Positions 1 through 8,684 of a DNA stretch of 64,000 bases are shown here, piece by piece; the first letter of the stretch is position 1, and the number at the start of each line of letters is the position of its first letter. The position numbers and the translations under genes were made by a program. The notes beneath the pieces were generated by a model that ran no database searches, was not told the origin of the DNA, and saw only the letters and a program-made list of their open reading frames with translations. The stretch spans positions 186,001-250,000 of the forward strand of contig NZ_QKVL01000003.1 of NCBI RefSeq assembly GCF_003231275.1. The letters are read 5' to 3'. The stretch comes from Pseudomonas huaxiensis (lineage in GTDB: Bacteria > Pseudomonadota > Gammaproteobacteria > Pseudomonadales > Pseudomonadaceae).

Positions 1-2439
1 CCGCAGTACTACGACAAGGCGTACCTGTTTGTTGATGTCGCCATCATCGGCGCCGGCCCCGCCGGCCTCAGCGCCGCCCTCACCGCCGCCAACGCCGGCG
101 CGCGGGTGCTGCTGGTGGAACAGCAGGCGCTGCTCGGCGGCTCGCTGACCTACGCCCGCTTCGACGCCGAAGGCCAGCGTGCACACACCCTGCGCCGCGA
201 ACTGGTGGACGCGGTGCAAGGCCACGCCAACATCCAGGTGCTGGCCCAGGCCACCTGCAACGCCTGGTTCACCGACAACTACCTGCCGGTGATCCAGGGC
301 CGGCGCATGTACAAAGTGCGGGCGAAGCAGTGCATCGTCGCCGCCGGCTCCTTCGACCAGCCGGTGGTGTTCCGTAACAACGATCTGCCGGGCGTGATGC
401 TCGCCAGCGCCGCGCAACGGTTGATGAAGCTGTACGCGGTGAAACCGGGCAACTGCGCTGTAGTACTGGCCGGCAACGACGACGGCTACCTCGCCGCCCT
501 CGACCTCGCCGAACAGGGCGTGAAGGTCGCGGCGCTGGTGGATATGCGCCAGCAGCCCGCCGACGGGGCGCTGAAAGTCGCTCTGGAGAAACAGGGCATC
601 CCCGTGCATGTCGGCAGTACCGTATACGAAGCGCTGCACGATAAAGGCATGCGCCACGTCAGCGGCGTCGACATCCGCCGCATCACCGCCCAAGGCCAAG
701 TGGCCGAACAGGGCCTGACGCTGGACTGCGACCTGCTGTGCATGTCCGCCGGCTACATGCCGGTCTATCAGTTGCTGTGCCAGGCCGGCGGCAAACTGGC
801 CTACGACGAACAACGCGCCGAGTTCGCCATCAGCGGCCTGCCGGACGGCCTGACCGTCGCAGGCTCAGTGAACGGTCGCCATCAACTGGACAACGTGCTG
901 CTGGACGGCAGCCGGGTTGCCGCCGCCGCCGTGCAGGCGCTGGGACTGGCGCCGGGCATCGGTGACGTCACCTTCGCCGGTGAGGCGCGGGTCAATTTCG
1001 ACTGGCCGATCTTCGCCCATCCCAAGGGCAAGGATTTCGTCGATTTCGACGAAGACCTGCAAGTGCGCGATATCGTCAACGCCACTCGCAGCGGCTACCG
1101 CGACGTGCAACTGGTCAAGCGCTTCTCCACGGTCGGCATGGGCCCGTCCCAGGGCCGTCACTCGGCGCTGCCCACCGCACGGCTGGTGGCCCAGGCAACC
1201 AAACGCAGCATCAGCGAAACCGGGGTGACCACCGCCCGTCCGCCGTTCGAAGCGGAAAAACTCGCCCACGTCGCTGGTCGCGCGTTCGACCCGTATCGGC
1301 AGACCGCCATGCACAGCCGCCATGTCGCCGCCGGCGCCAAGCTGATGCCCGCCGGCATCTGGCAGCGCCCGGCTTATTACGGGCAAGCCGGCGAACGCGA
1401 GCGCTGCATGCAGGACGAAGTTCGCCAGGTGCGCGAGAAGGTCGGCCTGATCGACGTCTCGACCCTCGGCGGCCTCGACGTGCGCGGCGCGGATGCCGCC
1501 GAGTTGCTGGAGCGCATGTACACCATGCCCTTCAAGAAACAGCCGGTCGGCCGCACCCGCTACGGCCTGATGACCAACGAGCATGGCGTGGTAATCGACG
1601 ACGGCGTTATCGCGCGTATGGCCGAGAATCACTTCTACGTCACCGCCACCACCAGCGGCGTCGACCGCATCTACCAGCAGATGCTCAAGTGGAATGCGCA
1701 ATGGCGCCTGGACGTGGACATCACCAACGTCACCGCCGCCCTCGCCGCAGTGAACGTGGCGGGGCCGCTGTCGCGCAAGGTGCTGGAGAAAGTCTGCACC
1801 GATGTCGATCTGTCCGCCGAAGGCTTCCCTTATCTCGCGGTGCGCACCGGTAGCGTGGCGGGGATTGCGGCGCGGCTGATGCGCGTCGGTTTCGTCGGTG
1901 AACTGGGCTACGAAATCCATGTGCCGGCACGCCATGGCGGCAAGCTCTGGGACGCGCTGATGGAAGCGGGCGCCGCGTTCGGCATTCGTCCGTTCGGTGT
2001 GGAAAGCCAGCGCTTGCTGCGCCTGGAAAAAGGCCACGTGATCATCAGCCAGGACACCGACGGCATGACCCACCCCGGCGAGATCGACATGCAGTGGGCG
2101 ATCGGCCGCAAGAAGCCATTCTTCGTCGGCAAGCGTTCGATCGAGATCCTCGAACGCCAGCCGCTCAAGCGCAAACTGGTGGGCTTCAGCCTGCCCAAGG
2201 GCAGCAGCCAGCCGCTGGAAGGTCATCTGGTGCTCAGCGGTCCGGACATCAGCGGCAACGTCACCTCCTGCGAGTACTCCGCGACGCTCGGCCAGATCAT
2301 TGGCCTGGCCTACGCCGGCGCCGACCAGGCCGAACCGGGCATGCGGATTCCGATCCGCGTCGAAGGCGGCGAAGTGGTCCAGGCCACCGTGGTGAAACTG
2401 CCATTCTACGACCCCGCCAACCAGCGCCAGGAGCTCTGA
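1..2439 (+). CDS. Sarcosine oxidase alpha subunit-like flavoprotein (5' end cut off)
   Basis: The reading frame is open from the first base, so the N-terminus lies outside the window; 812 codons are seen against roughly 1000 in SoxA proteins. A dinucleotide-binding motif GAGPAG sits at codons 18-23 of the visible part, followed by the NAD/FAD domain. The stretch VKRFSTVGMGPSQGRHS matches the SoxA linker region, and the last ~380 residues are a GcvT-type folate-binding domain followed by a GcvT C-terminal barrel. Heterotetrameric sarcosine oxidases demethylate N-methylglycine to glycine, formaldehyde and peroxide. The gamma-like gene follows 3 bases later. The linker resembles those of SoxA paralogues as much as true SoxA, so the substrate (sarcosine, or another secondary amine) is uncertain. 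Confidence 0.85.
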   Translation, partial: PQYYDKAYLFVDVAIIGAGPAGLSAALTAANAGARVLLVEQQALLGGSLTYARFDAEGQRAHTLRRELVDAVQGHANIQVLAQATCNAWFTDNYLPVIQGRRMYKVRAKQCIVAAGSFDQPVVFRNNDLPGVMLASAAQRLMKLYAVKPGNCAVVLAGNDDGYLAALDLAEQGVKVAALVDMRQQPADGALKVALEKQGIPVHVGSTVYEALHDKGMRHVSGVDIRRITAQGQVAEQGLTLDCDLLCMSAGYMPVYQLLCQAGGKLAYDEQRAEFAISGLPDGLTVAGSVNGRHQLDNVLLDGSRVAAAAVQALGLAPGIGDVTFAGEARVNFDWPIFAHPKGKDFVDFDEDLQVRDIVNATRSGYRDVQLVKRFSTVGMGPSQGRHSALPTARLVAQATKRSISETGVTTARPPFEAEKLAHVAGRAFDPYRQTAMHSRHVAAGAKLMPAGIWQRPAYYGQAGERERCMQDEVRQVREKVGLIDVSTLGGLDVRGADAAELLERMYTMPFKKQPVGRTRYGLMTNEHGVVIDDGVIARMAENHFYVTATTSGVDRIYQQMLKWNAQWRLDVDITNVTAALAAVNVAGPLSRKVLEKVCTDVDLSAEGFPYLAVRTGSVAGIAARLMRVGFVGELGYEIHVPARHGGKLWDALMEAGAAFGIRPFGVESQRLLRLEKGHVIISQDTDGMTHPGEIDMQWAIGRKKPFFVGKRSIEILERQPLKRKLVGFSLPKGSSQPLEGHLVLSGPDISGNVTSCEYSATLGQIIGLAYAGADQAEPGMRIPIRVEGGEVVQATVVKLPFYDPANQRQEL

Positions 2440-2442
2440 GCC

Positions 2443-3012
2443 ATGACCAGCCTCAACCCTATCGAGCGCTGCGCGCTCATCGACCTGACCGACCTGCCGC
2501 GAGTGGGCTTTCGCGGCGCCGATGCCGCCGCCTGGCTGCAACAGCGCGGCTACGAACTGCCGCCGGCGCCCAACCAGGCCGTGTTTCTCGCCGACGGCAC
2601 GCTGGTGGCGCGGCTGTCGCAGACCGAGTATCTGCTGCTGGGCAGCCTGGTGGATCGCGGCGACCGCATTGCCGCCGAAGAAGCTGGCTGGCAGTTCAGC
2701 GAGCAGCGCAATTATCTGCTGCCGCGCCAGGACAGCCACGCATGGGTGCAGTTGTCCGGGCAGCATGTGGCCGACGTGATGGCCAAGCTGTGCGGCGTCG
2801 ACCTGCGCAGCGAAGCCTTCCCTGTGGGCAGCGTGGCGCAGACTTCGGTGGCGCGGCTCAATGCCATTGTGATCAATGCCGGGAATGCGGAGTTGGCGCG
2901 GTTTCACATTCTTTTTGATCGGGCTTCGTTGGCGTATTTCCAGGATGCGCTGCTGGATGCGATGGGCGAGTTTGGTGGGTTGCCGGTGAGTATCGATAAC
3001 TTGCTCGGCTGA
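2443..3012 (+). CDS. soxG: Sarcosine oxidase gamma subunit-like protein
   Basis: This 189-residue protein has the SoxG fold pattern of a shortened GcvT-like subunit and directly follows the alpha-like gene, the order seen in sox operons (soxB-soxD-soxA-soxG). A good ribosome site, AGGAG, lies inside the end of the upstream gene. The gamma subunit has no cofactor of its own and helps assemble the tetramer. The beta and delta subunits would be upstream of the window. Sequence divergence from typical SoxG is moderate, so it belongs with the alpha-like paralogue rather than proving a sarcosine substrate. Confidence 0.78.
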   Translation: MTSLNPIERCALIDLTDLPRVGFRGADAAAWLQQRGYELPPAPNQAVFLADGTLVARLSQTEYLLLGSLVDRGDRIAAEEAGWQFSEQRNYLLPRQDSHAWVQLSGQHVADVMAKLCGVDLRSEAFPVGSVAQTSVARLNAIVINAGNAELARFHILFDRASLAYFQDALLDAMGEFGGLPVSIDNLLG

Positions 3013-3135
3013 TTTGTTGGCTTTGATGGTCCTATCGATGCGTGGGTATCTACACATCTTTCGGTTATGTGGTGGCTGGAAGGCGTTTGTCAAAAGACCG
3101 AGTAATGCCCACCAGGCGCATGCCAGAAGTTTTCT

Positions 3136-3206
3136 AGCGCTCTCAAGACCGAGCGCCGCCCGCGCGGCGCATCGCGAGCAAGCTCGCTCCTACATCGGTT
3201 GCAACG
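3136..3206 (-). repeat. REP-containing inverted repeat arm, left
   Basis: This 71-base arm contains the reverse complement of the Pseudomonas REP core gtaggagcgagcttgctcgc. It is the inverted copy of 3338-3408 with a single mismatch. Confidence 0.85.
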
Positions 3207-3337
3207 CGCCATGGCCTGACGGAGAGGTGTTGCCCGCCCTTGGCGTTTGGCGATGAATCGCTGGGAGGCTGTTGAAGTCGACTCAATACCGCGTCGTACA
3301 AACAAGGCGTTCAACTATGGCCTGATAGGCATAGGTA

Positions 3338-3408
3338 CGTTGCAACCGATGTAGGAGCGAGCTTGCTCGCGATGCGCCGCGCGGGCGGCGCTCGATCTTG
3401 AGAGCGCT
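3338..3408 (+). repeat. REP-containing inverted repeat arm, right
   Basis: Inverted copy of 3136-3206 with one mismatch over 71 bases. It carries the REP core followed by a GC-rich hairpin (gcgccgcgcgggcggcgc). Two inverted REPs form a REPIN-like unit, the type mobilised in trans by RAYT transposases; no RAYT gene is in the window. Confidence 0.85.
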
Positions 3409-3533
3409 GAAAAATTGTCGGCTAGCGAATAGTCGCCGCTACCCGGTCTCCTGACTGGCGCCTCATAGGCTTCATACAGTTATGAGATGTGTAGATACCC
3501 ATGCAGCGATGAGGCCCCCACAAGACCACCAGA

Positions 3534-3686
3534 ATGACCGCCATCGAACCCACCAACTACCACGTCCCCGCCCCGCATCGCGGTCTCTCCAACGCGACAT
3601 CGTCGCCCGCCGCGCAAGAGGCGTTTCTACAAGCGCTGCTGACGGCGAGCGAAGAGATTTCGGCGGCGTTGGGCTTCAGTAAGTGA
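3534..3686 (+). CDS. Possible small protein of 50 residues
   Basis: An ATG-started frame of 50 codons runs to TGA. The product has an amphipathic, plausible C-terminal half (EAFLQALLTASEEISAALGF). No strong ribosome site is visible. I do not recognise a family; it could be chance. It lies just past the right outer repeat. Confidence 0.3.
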   Translation: MTAIEPTNYHVPAPHRGLSNATSSPAAQEAFLQALLTASEEISAALGFSK

Positions 3687-3729
3687 GGGTTTCCCGCGAG
3701 AAGAACCCCACGTCAAAAACCGTTTCGCG

Positions 3730-3743
3730 TTGACAATTATCAT
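3730..3743 (+). promoter_or_regulatory. Anr/Dnr-like (FNR-type) box
   Basis: TTGACAATTATCAT fits the FNR-family consensus TTGAY-N4-RTCAA with one mismatch. It lies about 90 bases before the binding-protein gene of the ABC-nnrS operon, a position suited to an activator. NnrS genes are commonly under NO-responsive Crp/Fnr control, and such a regulator is encoded at the other end of this operon. Confidence 0.5.
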
Positions 3744-3802
3744 GCTCGATCACGCCCCCTGAGGCCTACACTCGCCGACGAATACCCCAATCTGGAGCTT
3801 TC

Positions 3803-3832
3803 ATGCCCCGCTTTCGGAACAACGTCCGGTAA
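3803..3832 (+). CDS. Short leader ORF (9 residues) coupled to the binding-protein gene
   Basis: ATG after a good GGAG site opens a nine-codon frame (MPRFRNNVR) whose stop overlaps the start of the next gene as TAATG. The downstream ATG has no clear ribosome site of its own, so translation may be coupled by re-initiation. Whether the peptide has any role is unknown. Confidence 0.35.
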   Translation: MPRFRNNVR

Positions 3833-4842
3833 TGTCCAACGCCCTCGATTTTTTCTGGCGGCTGATTCCGCTGCTTGCCGTGCTGGTGCTGCCCATCACC
3901 CAGGCCACCGAGCGCGAACGCCTGGTCTTGGCCGGGCCTCCGGCGTCTGTGTCGTACCCGCTGATCCACATGATCGAAAGCGGCGCGCTCGGCGATGTTG
4001 CCCGTCACGTCGAGTTTGTCCCCTGGACCAATCCCGATCAGTTGCGTGCATTGGTCATGCAGGGCCAGATCGACTTCATCGCCGCGCCCACCAATGTCGC
4101 CGCCAACCTGTACAACCGCGAGGTGCCGATCACCCTGCTCAACGTCGCCACCTGGGGCGCGCTGTGGATGGTGTCCCGCGAGCCGGGCCTGAAGACGCTG
4201 GCCGACTTCAAGGGCAAGGAAATCGCCCTGCCGTTTCGCGCGGACATGCCGGACATCGTTTTCAGCTTTCTCGCCGAGCGACAGGGGCTCGACCCGCACA
4301 AGGACTTCCGCCTGCGCTACACCGCAACGCCCATGGACGCGGTGCAGTTGCTGGTGATGCGTCGTGTCGACCACGCGTTGCTCGCAGAGCCCGCGGTGTC
4401 GATGGTGCTACGCAAGACCCGCTCTTTTCCCGTCTCGCTGGTGGCGCCGGAGATGTTCCGCAGCGTCGATCTGCAGGCGCAGTGGGGCGAGTTGACCGCA
4501 GGACCTGCGCGCATCCCGCAAGCCGGCCTGGCCGCACTCGGCAATGCGCGGCAAGACCCGGCGCTGCTGGCGCGCATTGAACAGGCGTACGAGCAATCCG
4601 CCTCCTGGTGCTTCGACAACGCCGCTGACTGCGGTGCGATGGTCGCCAGGCGAATCACATTGCTGACCCCCGAGGCGATTGCCGACTCACTGCAGGCCCA
4701 GCCTCGCTACCTCGCCAGCGCCGCCCAGGCGAAAGACGAACTGGAAGCCTTTTTCCAACTACTGCTGGAGCGCCAGCCCGCTACCCTTGGCGGCAAGCTG
4801 CCCGACGCAGGGTTCTATGGGGGAGCGGCCGCCGCGCCGTAG
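3832..4842 (+). CDS. ABC transporter substrate-binding protein, NMT1/SsuA-like
   Basis: The 336-residue product starts with a hydrophobic export signal (residues about 7-24) and continues as a type II periplasmic binding fold of the NMT1/nitrate-taurine class. It would capture the ligand and hand it to the permease encoded immediately downstream; the next ATG follows the TAG stop without a gap. The ligand is not evident. The operon partner nnrS and the upstream FNR-type box suggest use under low oxygen or nitric oxide exposure. Two cysteines near residues 260-270 could form a disulphide. Confidence 0.85.
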   Translation: MSNALDFFWRLIPLLAVLVLPITQATERERLVLAGPPASVSYPLIHMIESGALGDVARHVEFVPWTNPDQLRALVMQGQIDFIAAPTNVAANLYNREVPITLLNVATWGALWMVSREPGLKTLADFKGKEIALPFRADMPDIVFSFLAERQGLDPHKDFRLRYTATPMDAVQLLVMRRVDHALLAEPAVSMVLRKTRSFPVSLVAPEMFRSVDLQAQWGELTAGPARIPQAGLAALGNARQDPALLARIEQAYEQSASWCFDNAADCGAMVARRITLLTPEAIADSLQAQPRYLASAAQAKDELEAFFQLLLERQPATLGGKLPDAGFYGGAAAAP

Positions 4843-5649
4843 ATGAAGAGCCTCCTGACCACCGCGCTGGCCCTGTTGCGAGCCACCCTGACCTACTTGT
4901 GGAGCGGCTGGGGCGCGCTCGCCAGCCTGCTGCTGTTCTGCGCCGCCTGGGAGTTTGCCGGTCGGCTCTACGGGCCGCTCGTGCTGCCGGGCCCGCAAGC
5001 CACCCTGGAGCAACTGGGGCGGATGTACGGGTCCGGCGAGATTCTGCCGGCACTCACCGTTTCCAGTCGTCGCACCTTCTACGGCCTGGGTATCGCTCTG
5101 TTTGCGGGCAGTGCCTTCGGGTTGCTGGCAGGCCGCTCGATGACCACCGCCATGCTCGCCCGGCCGTTGGTCACGCTGCTGCTGGGCATGCCACCAATCG
5201 CCTGGCTGGTGCTGGCCATGCTCTGGTTCGGCATGAGCGACGCGACGCCGGTATTCACCGTGTTCATCGCCTGTTTTCCGATTGTGTTCGCCGGCGCCAT
5301 GCAAGGCGGGCGAACCCTCGACAACCAGTTGCACAAGGTCGCCCGCGCCTACCGTTTGCCGTGGCACGTGATGCTGACCGATCTGTATTTTCCCCATGTC
5401 ATGTCCTACCTGCTGCCAGCCTGGATCACCGCACTCGGCACCTCGTGGAAGGTGGTGGTGATGGCCGAATTGCTGAGTACGATTGACGGTGTCGGCGCAG
5501 CCCTCGCGGTGTCCCGCGCGCAACTGGATACCGCGACCTCGCTGGCATGGGTCGTCACCGTGCTGGCGGTGCTGCTGGCAACCGAATACCTCCTGCTGGA
5601 GCCACTCAAGCGTCACGTCGAACGCTGGCGGGTGGAGCCGAACTCATGA
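4843..5649 (+). CDS. ABC transporter permease, SsuC/TauC type
   Basis: The 268-residue protein has about six membrane spans and the cytoplasmic coupling (EAA-like) loop around KVARAYRLPWHVMLTDLYFP. It is the inner-membrane channel of the importer. It starts directly after the binding-protein stop and its own stop overlaps the ATPase start (ATGA), which indicates strict co-translation. Confidence 0.9.
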   Translation: MKSLLTTALALLRATLTYLWSGWGALASLLLFCAAWEFAGRLYGPLVLPGPQATLEQLGRMYGSGEILPALTVSSRRTFYGLGIALFAGSAFGLLAGRSMTTAMLARPLVTLLLGMPPIAWLVLAMLWFGMSDATPVFTVFIACFPIVFAGAMQGGRTLDNQLHKVARAYRLPWHVMLTDLYFPHVMSYLLPAWITALGTSWKVVVMAELLSTIDGVGAALAVSRAQLDTATSLAWVVTVLAVLLATEYLLLEPLKRHVERWRVEPNS

Positions 5650-6446
5650 ACGCATTGCACATCCGCCACCTGACCCACCGTTACGGCGCCACCGAGGTAC
5701 TGTGGGATGTCGGCTTCGACCTCTACACCGGCGAATGCCTGGCGCTGGTCGGACCGTCGGGCTGCGGCAAGAGCACGCTCTTGCAGGTGGTGGCAGGACT
5801 CATCACGCCCACGGAAATCGTCATGCAGTGCGACTTCCGCGGCATCGGCTCTGTCTTCCAGCACCCTGCGTTGATGCCTTGGCTGAACGCCCGGGACAAC
5901 ATCGCCCTCGGCCTCAAGGGCCTGGGCGTGCCGCGCAAGGCCCGCCGCCAGCAGGCAGGTGCCATTGCCCTGCGCCTGGGCCTTGGCGACGCGGACATGG
6001 ACAAGTATCCCCATGAGCTTTCCGGCGGCATGCAGAGCCGGGTGTCGCTCGGCCGGGCGCTGGCGCTGTCGCCTGATCTGCTGCTACTGGACGAACCCTT
6101 CTCGGCCCTCGATATCGGCCTGAAGCTGGAGCTGTACAAACTCCTGCGTGAACAGGTGCTGCAACGTGGCAGCACGGTGCTGATGATCACTCACGACTTG
6201 ATGGAAGCGGTGCGCCTCGCCGACCGCATTCTGCTGATGATTCCCGCGCCGGGCCGGGTGGTGCATGAGTTCGCCCTGGACCTGCCGCAAGCACAGCGCA
6301 GCGAAGCCTGGATTCACCGCAGCACCGCCGAGTTGATGGACACCCGCGAAGTACGCATCGCATTTGGTCTGGACAAGGGTGAGCTGGACATAGCGCCCGC
6401 CGTTCATGGGCAGGGTCACGGACGCCACACGGGATGCCAGATATGA
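5646..6446 (+). CDS. ABC transporter ATP-binding protein
   Basis: All nucleotide-binding motifs are present in this 266-residue protein: Walker A GPSGCGKST, Q-loop VFQHP, signature LSGGMQSR, Walker B LLLLDEPF and the switch histidine in ITHD. I chose the ATG that overlaps the permease stop (ATGA) rather than an upstream in-frame start because the family domain begins right there. It powers the importer. Its own stop overlaps the nnrS start. Confidence 0.92.
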   Translation: MNALHIRHLTHRYGATEVLWDVGFDLYTGECLALVGPSGCGKSTLLQVVAGLITPTEIVMQCDFRGIGSVFQHPALMPWLNARDNIALGLKGLGVPRKARRQQAGAIALRLGLGDADMDKYPHELSGGMQSRVSLGRALALSPDLLLLDEPFSALDIGLKLELYKLLREQVLQRGSTVLMITHDLMEAVRLADRILLMIPAPGRVVHEFALDLPQAQRSEAWIHRSTAELMDTREVRIAFGLDKGELDIAPAVHGQGHGRHTGCQI

Positions 6447-7684
6447 GCCTGCAAACACGCCTGGCACCGCTGATGATCTGCGGTTTCCGTCCTTTCTTCG
6501 TGCTCTGCGCCGCCAGCGCCAGCGGCCTGATGCTGTTGTGGCTGCTGCTTATGAACGGCGCCGGCGGCAATTGGCAACCGCCGGGCGGCCTGGTGCTCTG
6601 GCATGCCCACGAATTGCTGTTCGGGTTCACCGCTGCCGCCATCGCCGGCTTCGCCTTGACCGCCGTTCCCGAGTTCACCGACAGCGGCGAAATCAAAGGC
6701 CGGCCCCTGGCGAGGCTGGTCTTGTTGTGGGTGCTGGCACGGCTGGCTTATCCCCTCGCCGCATGGCTGCCCGAGCCGCTGGCCCTGTGGCCGGCCGCCT
6801 TGTGCAACCTGGCATTCTGGACGGTGCTGCTGATGCAGCTCGGGCCAAGACTGTGGCGTGACCCCACGCGCCAGCACCTGAGCTTCGCCTGGGTAATCGG
6901 CGCACTGGCGCTGTTGCAGCTCGGATTTTTCAGCACGCCCTTCAGTAGCCTCGACCCGGTGGCCTGGCTGCGGGCCGCGACCGGAGCACTGATGGTGCTG
7001 ATCGTGGTCGCCACCAGCCGCATCTCCATGAGCGTGGTCAATGGCCGTATCGAAGAGGGCCGGCCCGGTGCTCCTGCCCCCACCAACCGCTATCTTGCCC
7101 GTCCGCCGCGGCGTCATCTGGCGACGTTCTGCATCGCCGTGTGCAGCGCCAGCGAATTCGCCCTCGGCGCCGATCCGGTCACCGGCTGGACCGCGCTCGC
7201 CGCGGCGGCGGCCATGCTCAACCTGCTCAACGACTGGCATGTCGGCCGTCCGCTGCTCAATCGCTGGGCGCTGATGCTCTACGCCGGTTATTGGCTGATC
7301 GCCCTAGGCTATGGCGTGATGGGCGCGGCATGGCTGGGCGCGCCCTTCGGGGCATCGGTGGGACGCCATGTGCTGACCGGTGGCGCGCTGTCACTGACCA
7401 CGCTGGTAGTCATGGCGATGGTCAGCCGCATTCATGCCGGGCTGTGGCTCGACCGCCGCGCGTGGGTGCCGCTGTGCGCTGCGCTGCTGCTGGCCGCCAC
7501 CCTGCTGCGCGCGGTATCAGGCTTGCCGCTGGCGGGCGCGGCGACGGCGCTTTTGCTCAATCTGTCGGGAATACTCTGGGCCGCCTGTTTCACGGTGTAC
7601 CTGAGTTGCTCCTGGCGCGTCCTCAGCGGCCCGCGCGAGGACGGCCAGGAAGGCTGCGCGCCGCCGCGTACCGAGCAACCGTGA
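6443..7684 (+). CDS. nnrS: NnrS family membrane haem protein
   Basis: This 413-residue protein is almost wholly hydrophobic with about twelve membrane spans and begins with the family-typical CGFRPFF motif. NnrS proteins bind haem and copper in the inner membrane and protect against nitric oxide and related nitrosative stress. An ATG overlapping the ATPase stop (ATGA) is preferred over the ATG nine bases earlier. Co-operonic placement with an ABC importer is unusual enough to suggest a shared stress regulon. Histidines in the early helices (LWHAHELLFGF) are likely metal or haem ligands. Confidence 0.88.
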   Translation: MSLQTRLAPLMICGFRPFFVLCAASASGLMLLWLLLMNGAGGNWQPPGGLVLWHAHELLFGFTAAAIAGFALTAVPEFTDSGEIKGRPLARLVLLWVLARLAYPLAAWLPEPLALWPAALCNLAFWTVLLMQLGPRLWRDPTRQHLSFAWVIGALALLQLGFFSTPFSSLDPVAWLRAATGALMVLIVVATSRISMSVVNGRIEEGRPGAPAPTNRYLARPPRRHLATFCIAVCSASEFALGADPVTGWTALAAAAAMLNLLNDWHVGRPLLNRWALMLYAGYWLIALGYGVMGAAWLGAPFGASVGRHVLTGGALSLTTLVVMAMVSRIHAGLWLDRRAWVPLCAALLLAATLLRAVSGLPLAGAATALLLNLSGILWAACFTVYLSCSWRVLSGPREDGQEGCAPPRTEQP

Positions 7685-7715
7685 GGCGCCGGCGGCAGAA
7701 GATCATCGGCGTGAG

Positions 7716-8495
7716 TTACTTGCCCAGGGTACGTTTGGCGTAGTTGCAACAATCGAACAGGCTGCTGCCGAGATGATCCATCGGCTCGGCCTGATCGAAC
7801 GCGGCGTTGAGCGGCGGCAGCTCCACCGACTGGCATAACCCGTCCACATCCAGCAACACCAGTTCGGCATTGCGTCCGCCAATGAAGCCGGCACGACGAA
7901 ACGCGCTCAGTTGCCGCGAGAAGGTTTCCGGTGTGATGTTCAGTTGCCTCGCCAGCACGCTATGGCTGGCCGGCAAGGTCAGCCAGGCGCTGCGCTGCTG
8001 AAGGTACAAGTCCATCAGGTAGGCCACCAGGCGCTGGGCGGCGTTGCCGATGGTCAGCAGGTCGATACGGTTGAGGGACTGCGAGATGCGCACCGCCATG
8101 CCTTCGAGCATGGCCATGGCAAAGTCCGGCGACGTGCGGCACAAGTCCAGCAGACGCGCCCGGGGCAGGCGATACAGCGAGGATTCGACACTGGCCCGCG
8201 CCGACAACGGATACCGGCACGGCTCGACGAACATGGCCGTCTCGGCCAGCAGGTCGCCCGCTTCCATGCTGCGGAAAATCTTGTGTTCGCCGGTGTAGCT
8301 GGGTCGGTACAGCTCGACATTCCCCGACTGCACAAGAAAGAAATACGCCGCCTTGTCGCCCAGGCGGAACAGGTGCTGGCCACTGTCCAGGCGTATCAGC
8401 GATACGTCTTCGAGCAGGGAATCCAACCGGTCCCGCCCCACTTTCGAAAACACCGGGGAGCGGGCAAGCATCTGGAGAAGCGCTGGCGCCTTCAT
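7716..8495 (-). CDS. Crp/Fnr family regulator, DNR-like
   Basis: A cyclic-nucleotide-type beta-roll (about residues 20-130), a dimer helix and a C-terminal winged helix make up 259 residues. The recognition helix reads TPETFSRQLSAF; its E-x-x-S-R pattern is the one by which FNR reads TTGA half-sites. The N-terminal cysteine cluster of FNR/ANR is absent, as in DNR, which senses nitric oxide through haem. It faces nnrS tail to tail with 31 bases between. FNR-type sites occur before the ABC-nnrS operon and, in palindromic form, before the TonB receptor. A CC pair near the C-terminus is of unknown meaning. Confidence 0.85.
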   Translation of the reverse strand: MKAPALLQMLARSPVFSKVGRDRLDSLLEDVSLIRLDSGQHLFRLGDKAAYFFLVQSGNVELYRPSYTGEHKIFRSMEAGDLLAETAMFVEPCRYPLSARASVESSLYRLPRARLLDLCRTSPDFAMAMLEGMAVRISQSLNRIDLLTIGNAAQRLVAYLMDLYLQQRSAWLTLPASHSVLARQLNITPETFSRQLSAFRRAGFIGGRNAELVLLDVDGLCQSVELPPLNAAFDQAEPMDHLGSSLFDCCNYAKRTLGK

Positions 8496-8684
8496 GGCTT
8501 ATTCACGCCGTGCAAAGAGCGACACACGCCGGCAGCCTCATGGCTGCGGCGATCATTGCCAATACCGTCCATGGAGTCGCTCGTGCATGCCTGCTCGCTA
8601 ATAAGAAGCATTATCAAAGGCGGCATCCTACATCAATTCATCTTGTCGGGGCGTGGGAAATATCACTCGGCTTGCAGGCGGCCC

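Larger units (their letters stand above)
3039..3505. repeat. Nested inverted-repeat element
   Basis: Outer arms of 21 bases (3039-3059 and 3485-3505, core GGGTATCTACACATCT) are inverted copies with one mismatch. They enclose two 71-base inverted arms, so the whole 467-base block could fold on itself. The arrangement is that of a small non-autonomous repeat; no transposase frame is inside it. Confidence 0.75.
3013..3831. other. Long repeat-rich intergenic gap
   Basis: No convincing long gene is present. The stretch holds a nested set of inverted repeats, one possible 50-codon ORF, an Anr/Dnr-like operator and a nine-residue leader ORF, each listed separately. It separates the sox-like operon from the ABC transporter-nnrS operon. 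Confidence 0.8.

Noticed and set aside
865..3093. 742-codon minus-strand frame
   Set aside because: Antisense to the sox-like genes, His/Gln/Ala-rich with no family features.
3136..3408. Repeats seen as a CRISPR array
   Set aside because: Only two copies, inverted rather than direct, without regular spacers; they are REP-type units.
8496..8684. FNR half-sites before the Crp/Fnr gene
   Set aside because: TTGAT occurs twice on the minus strand but neither has a matching ATCAA half at the right spacing.
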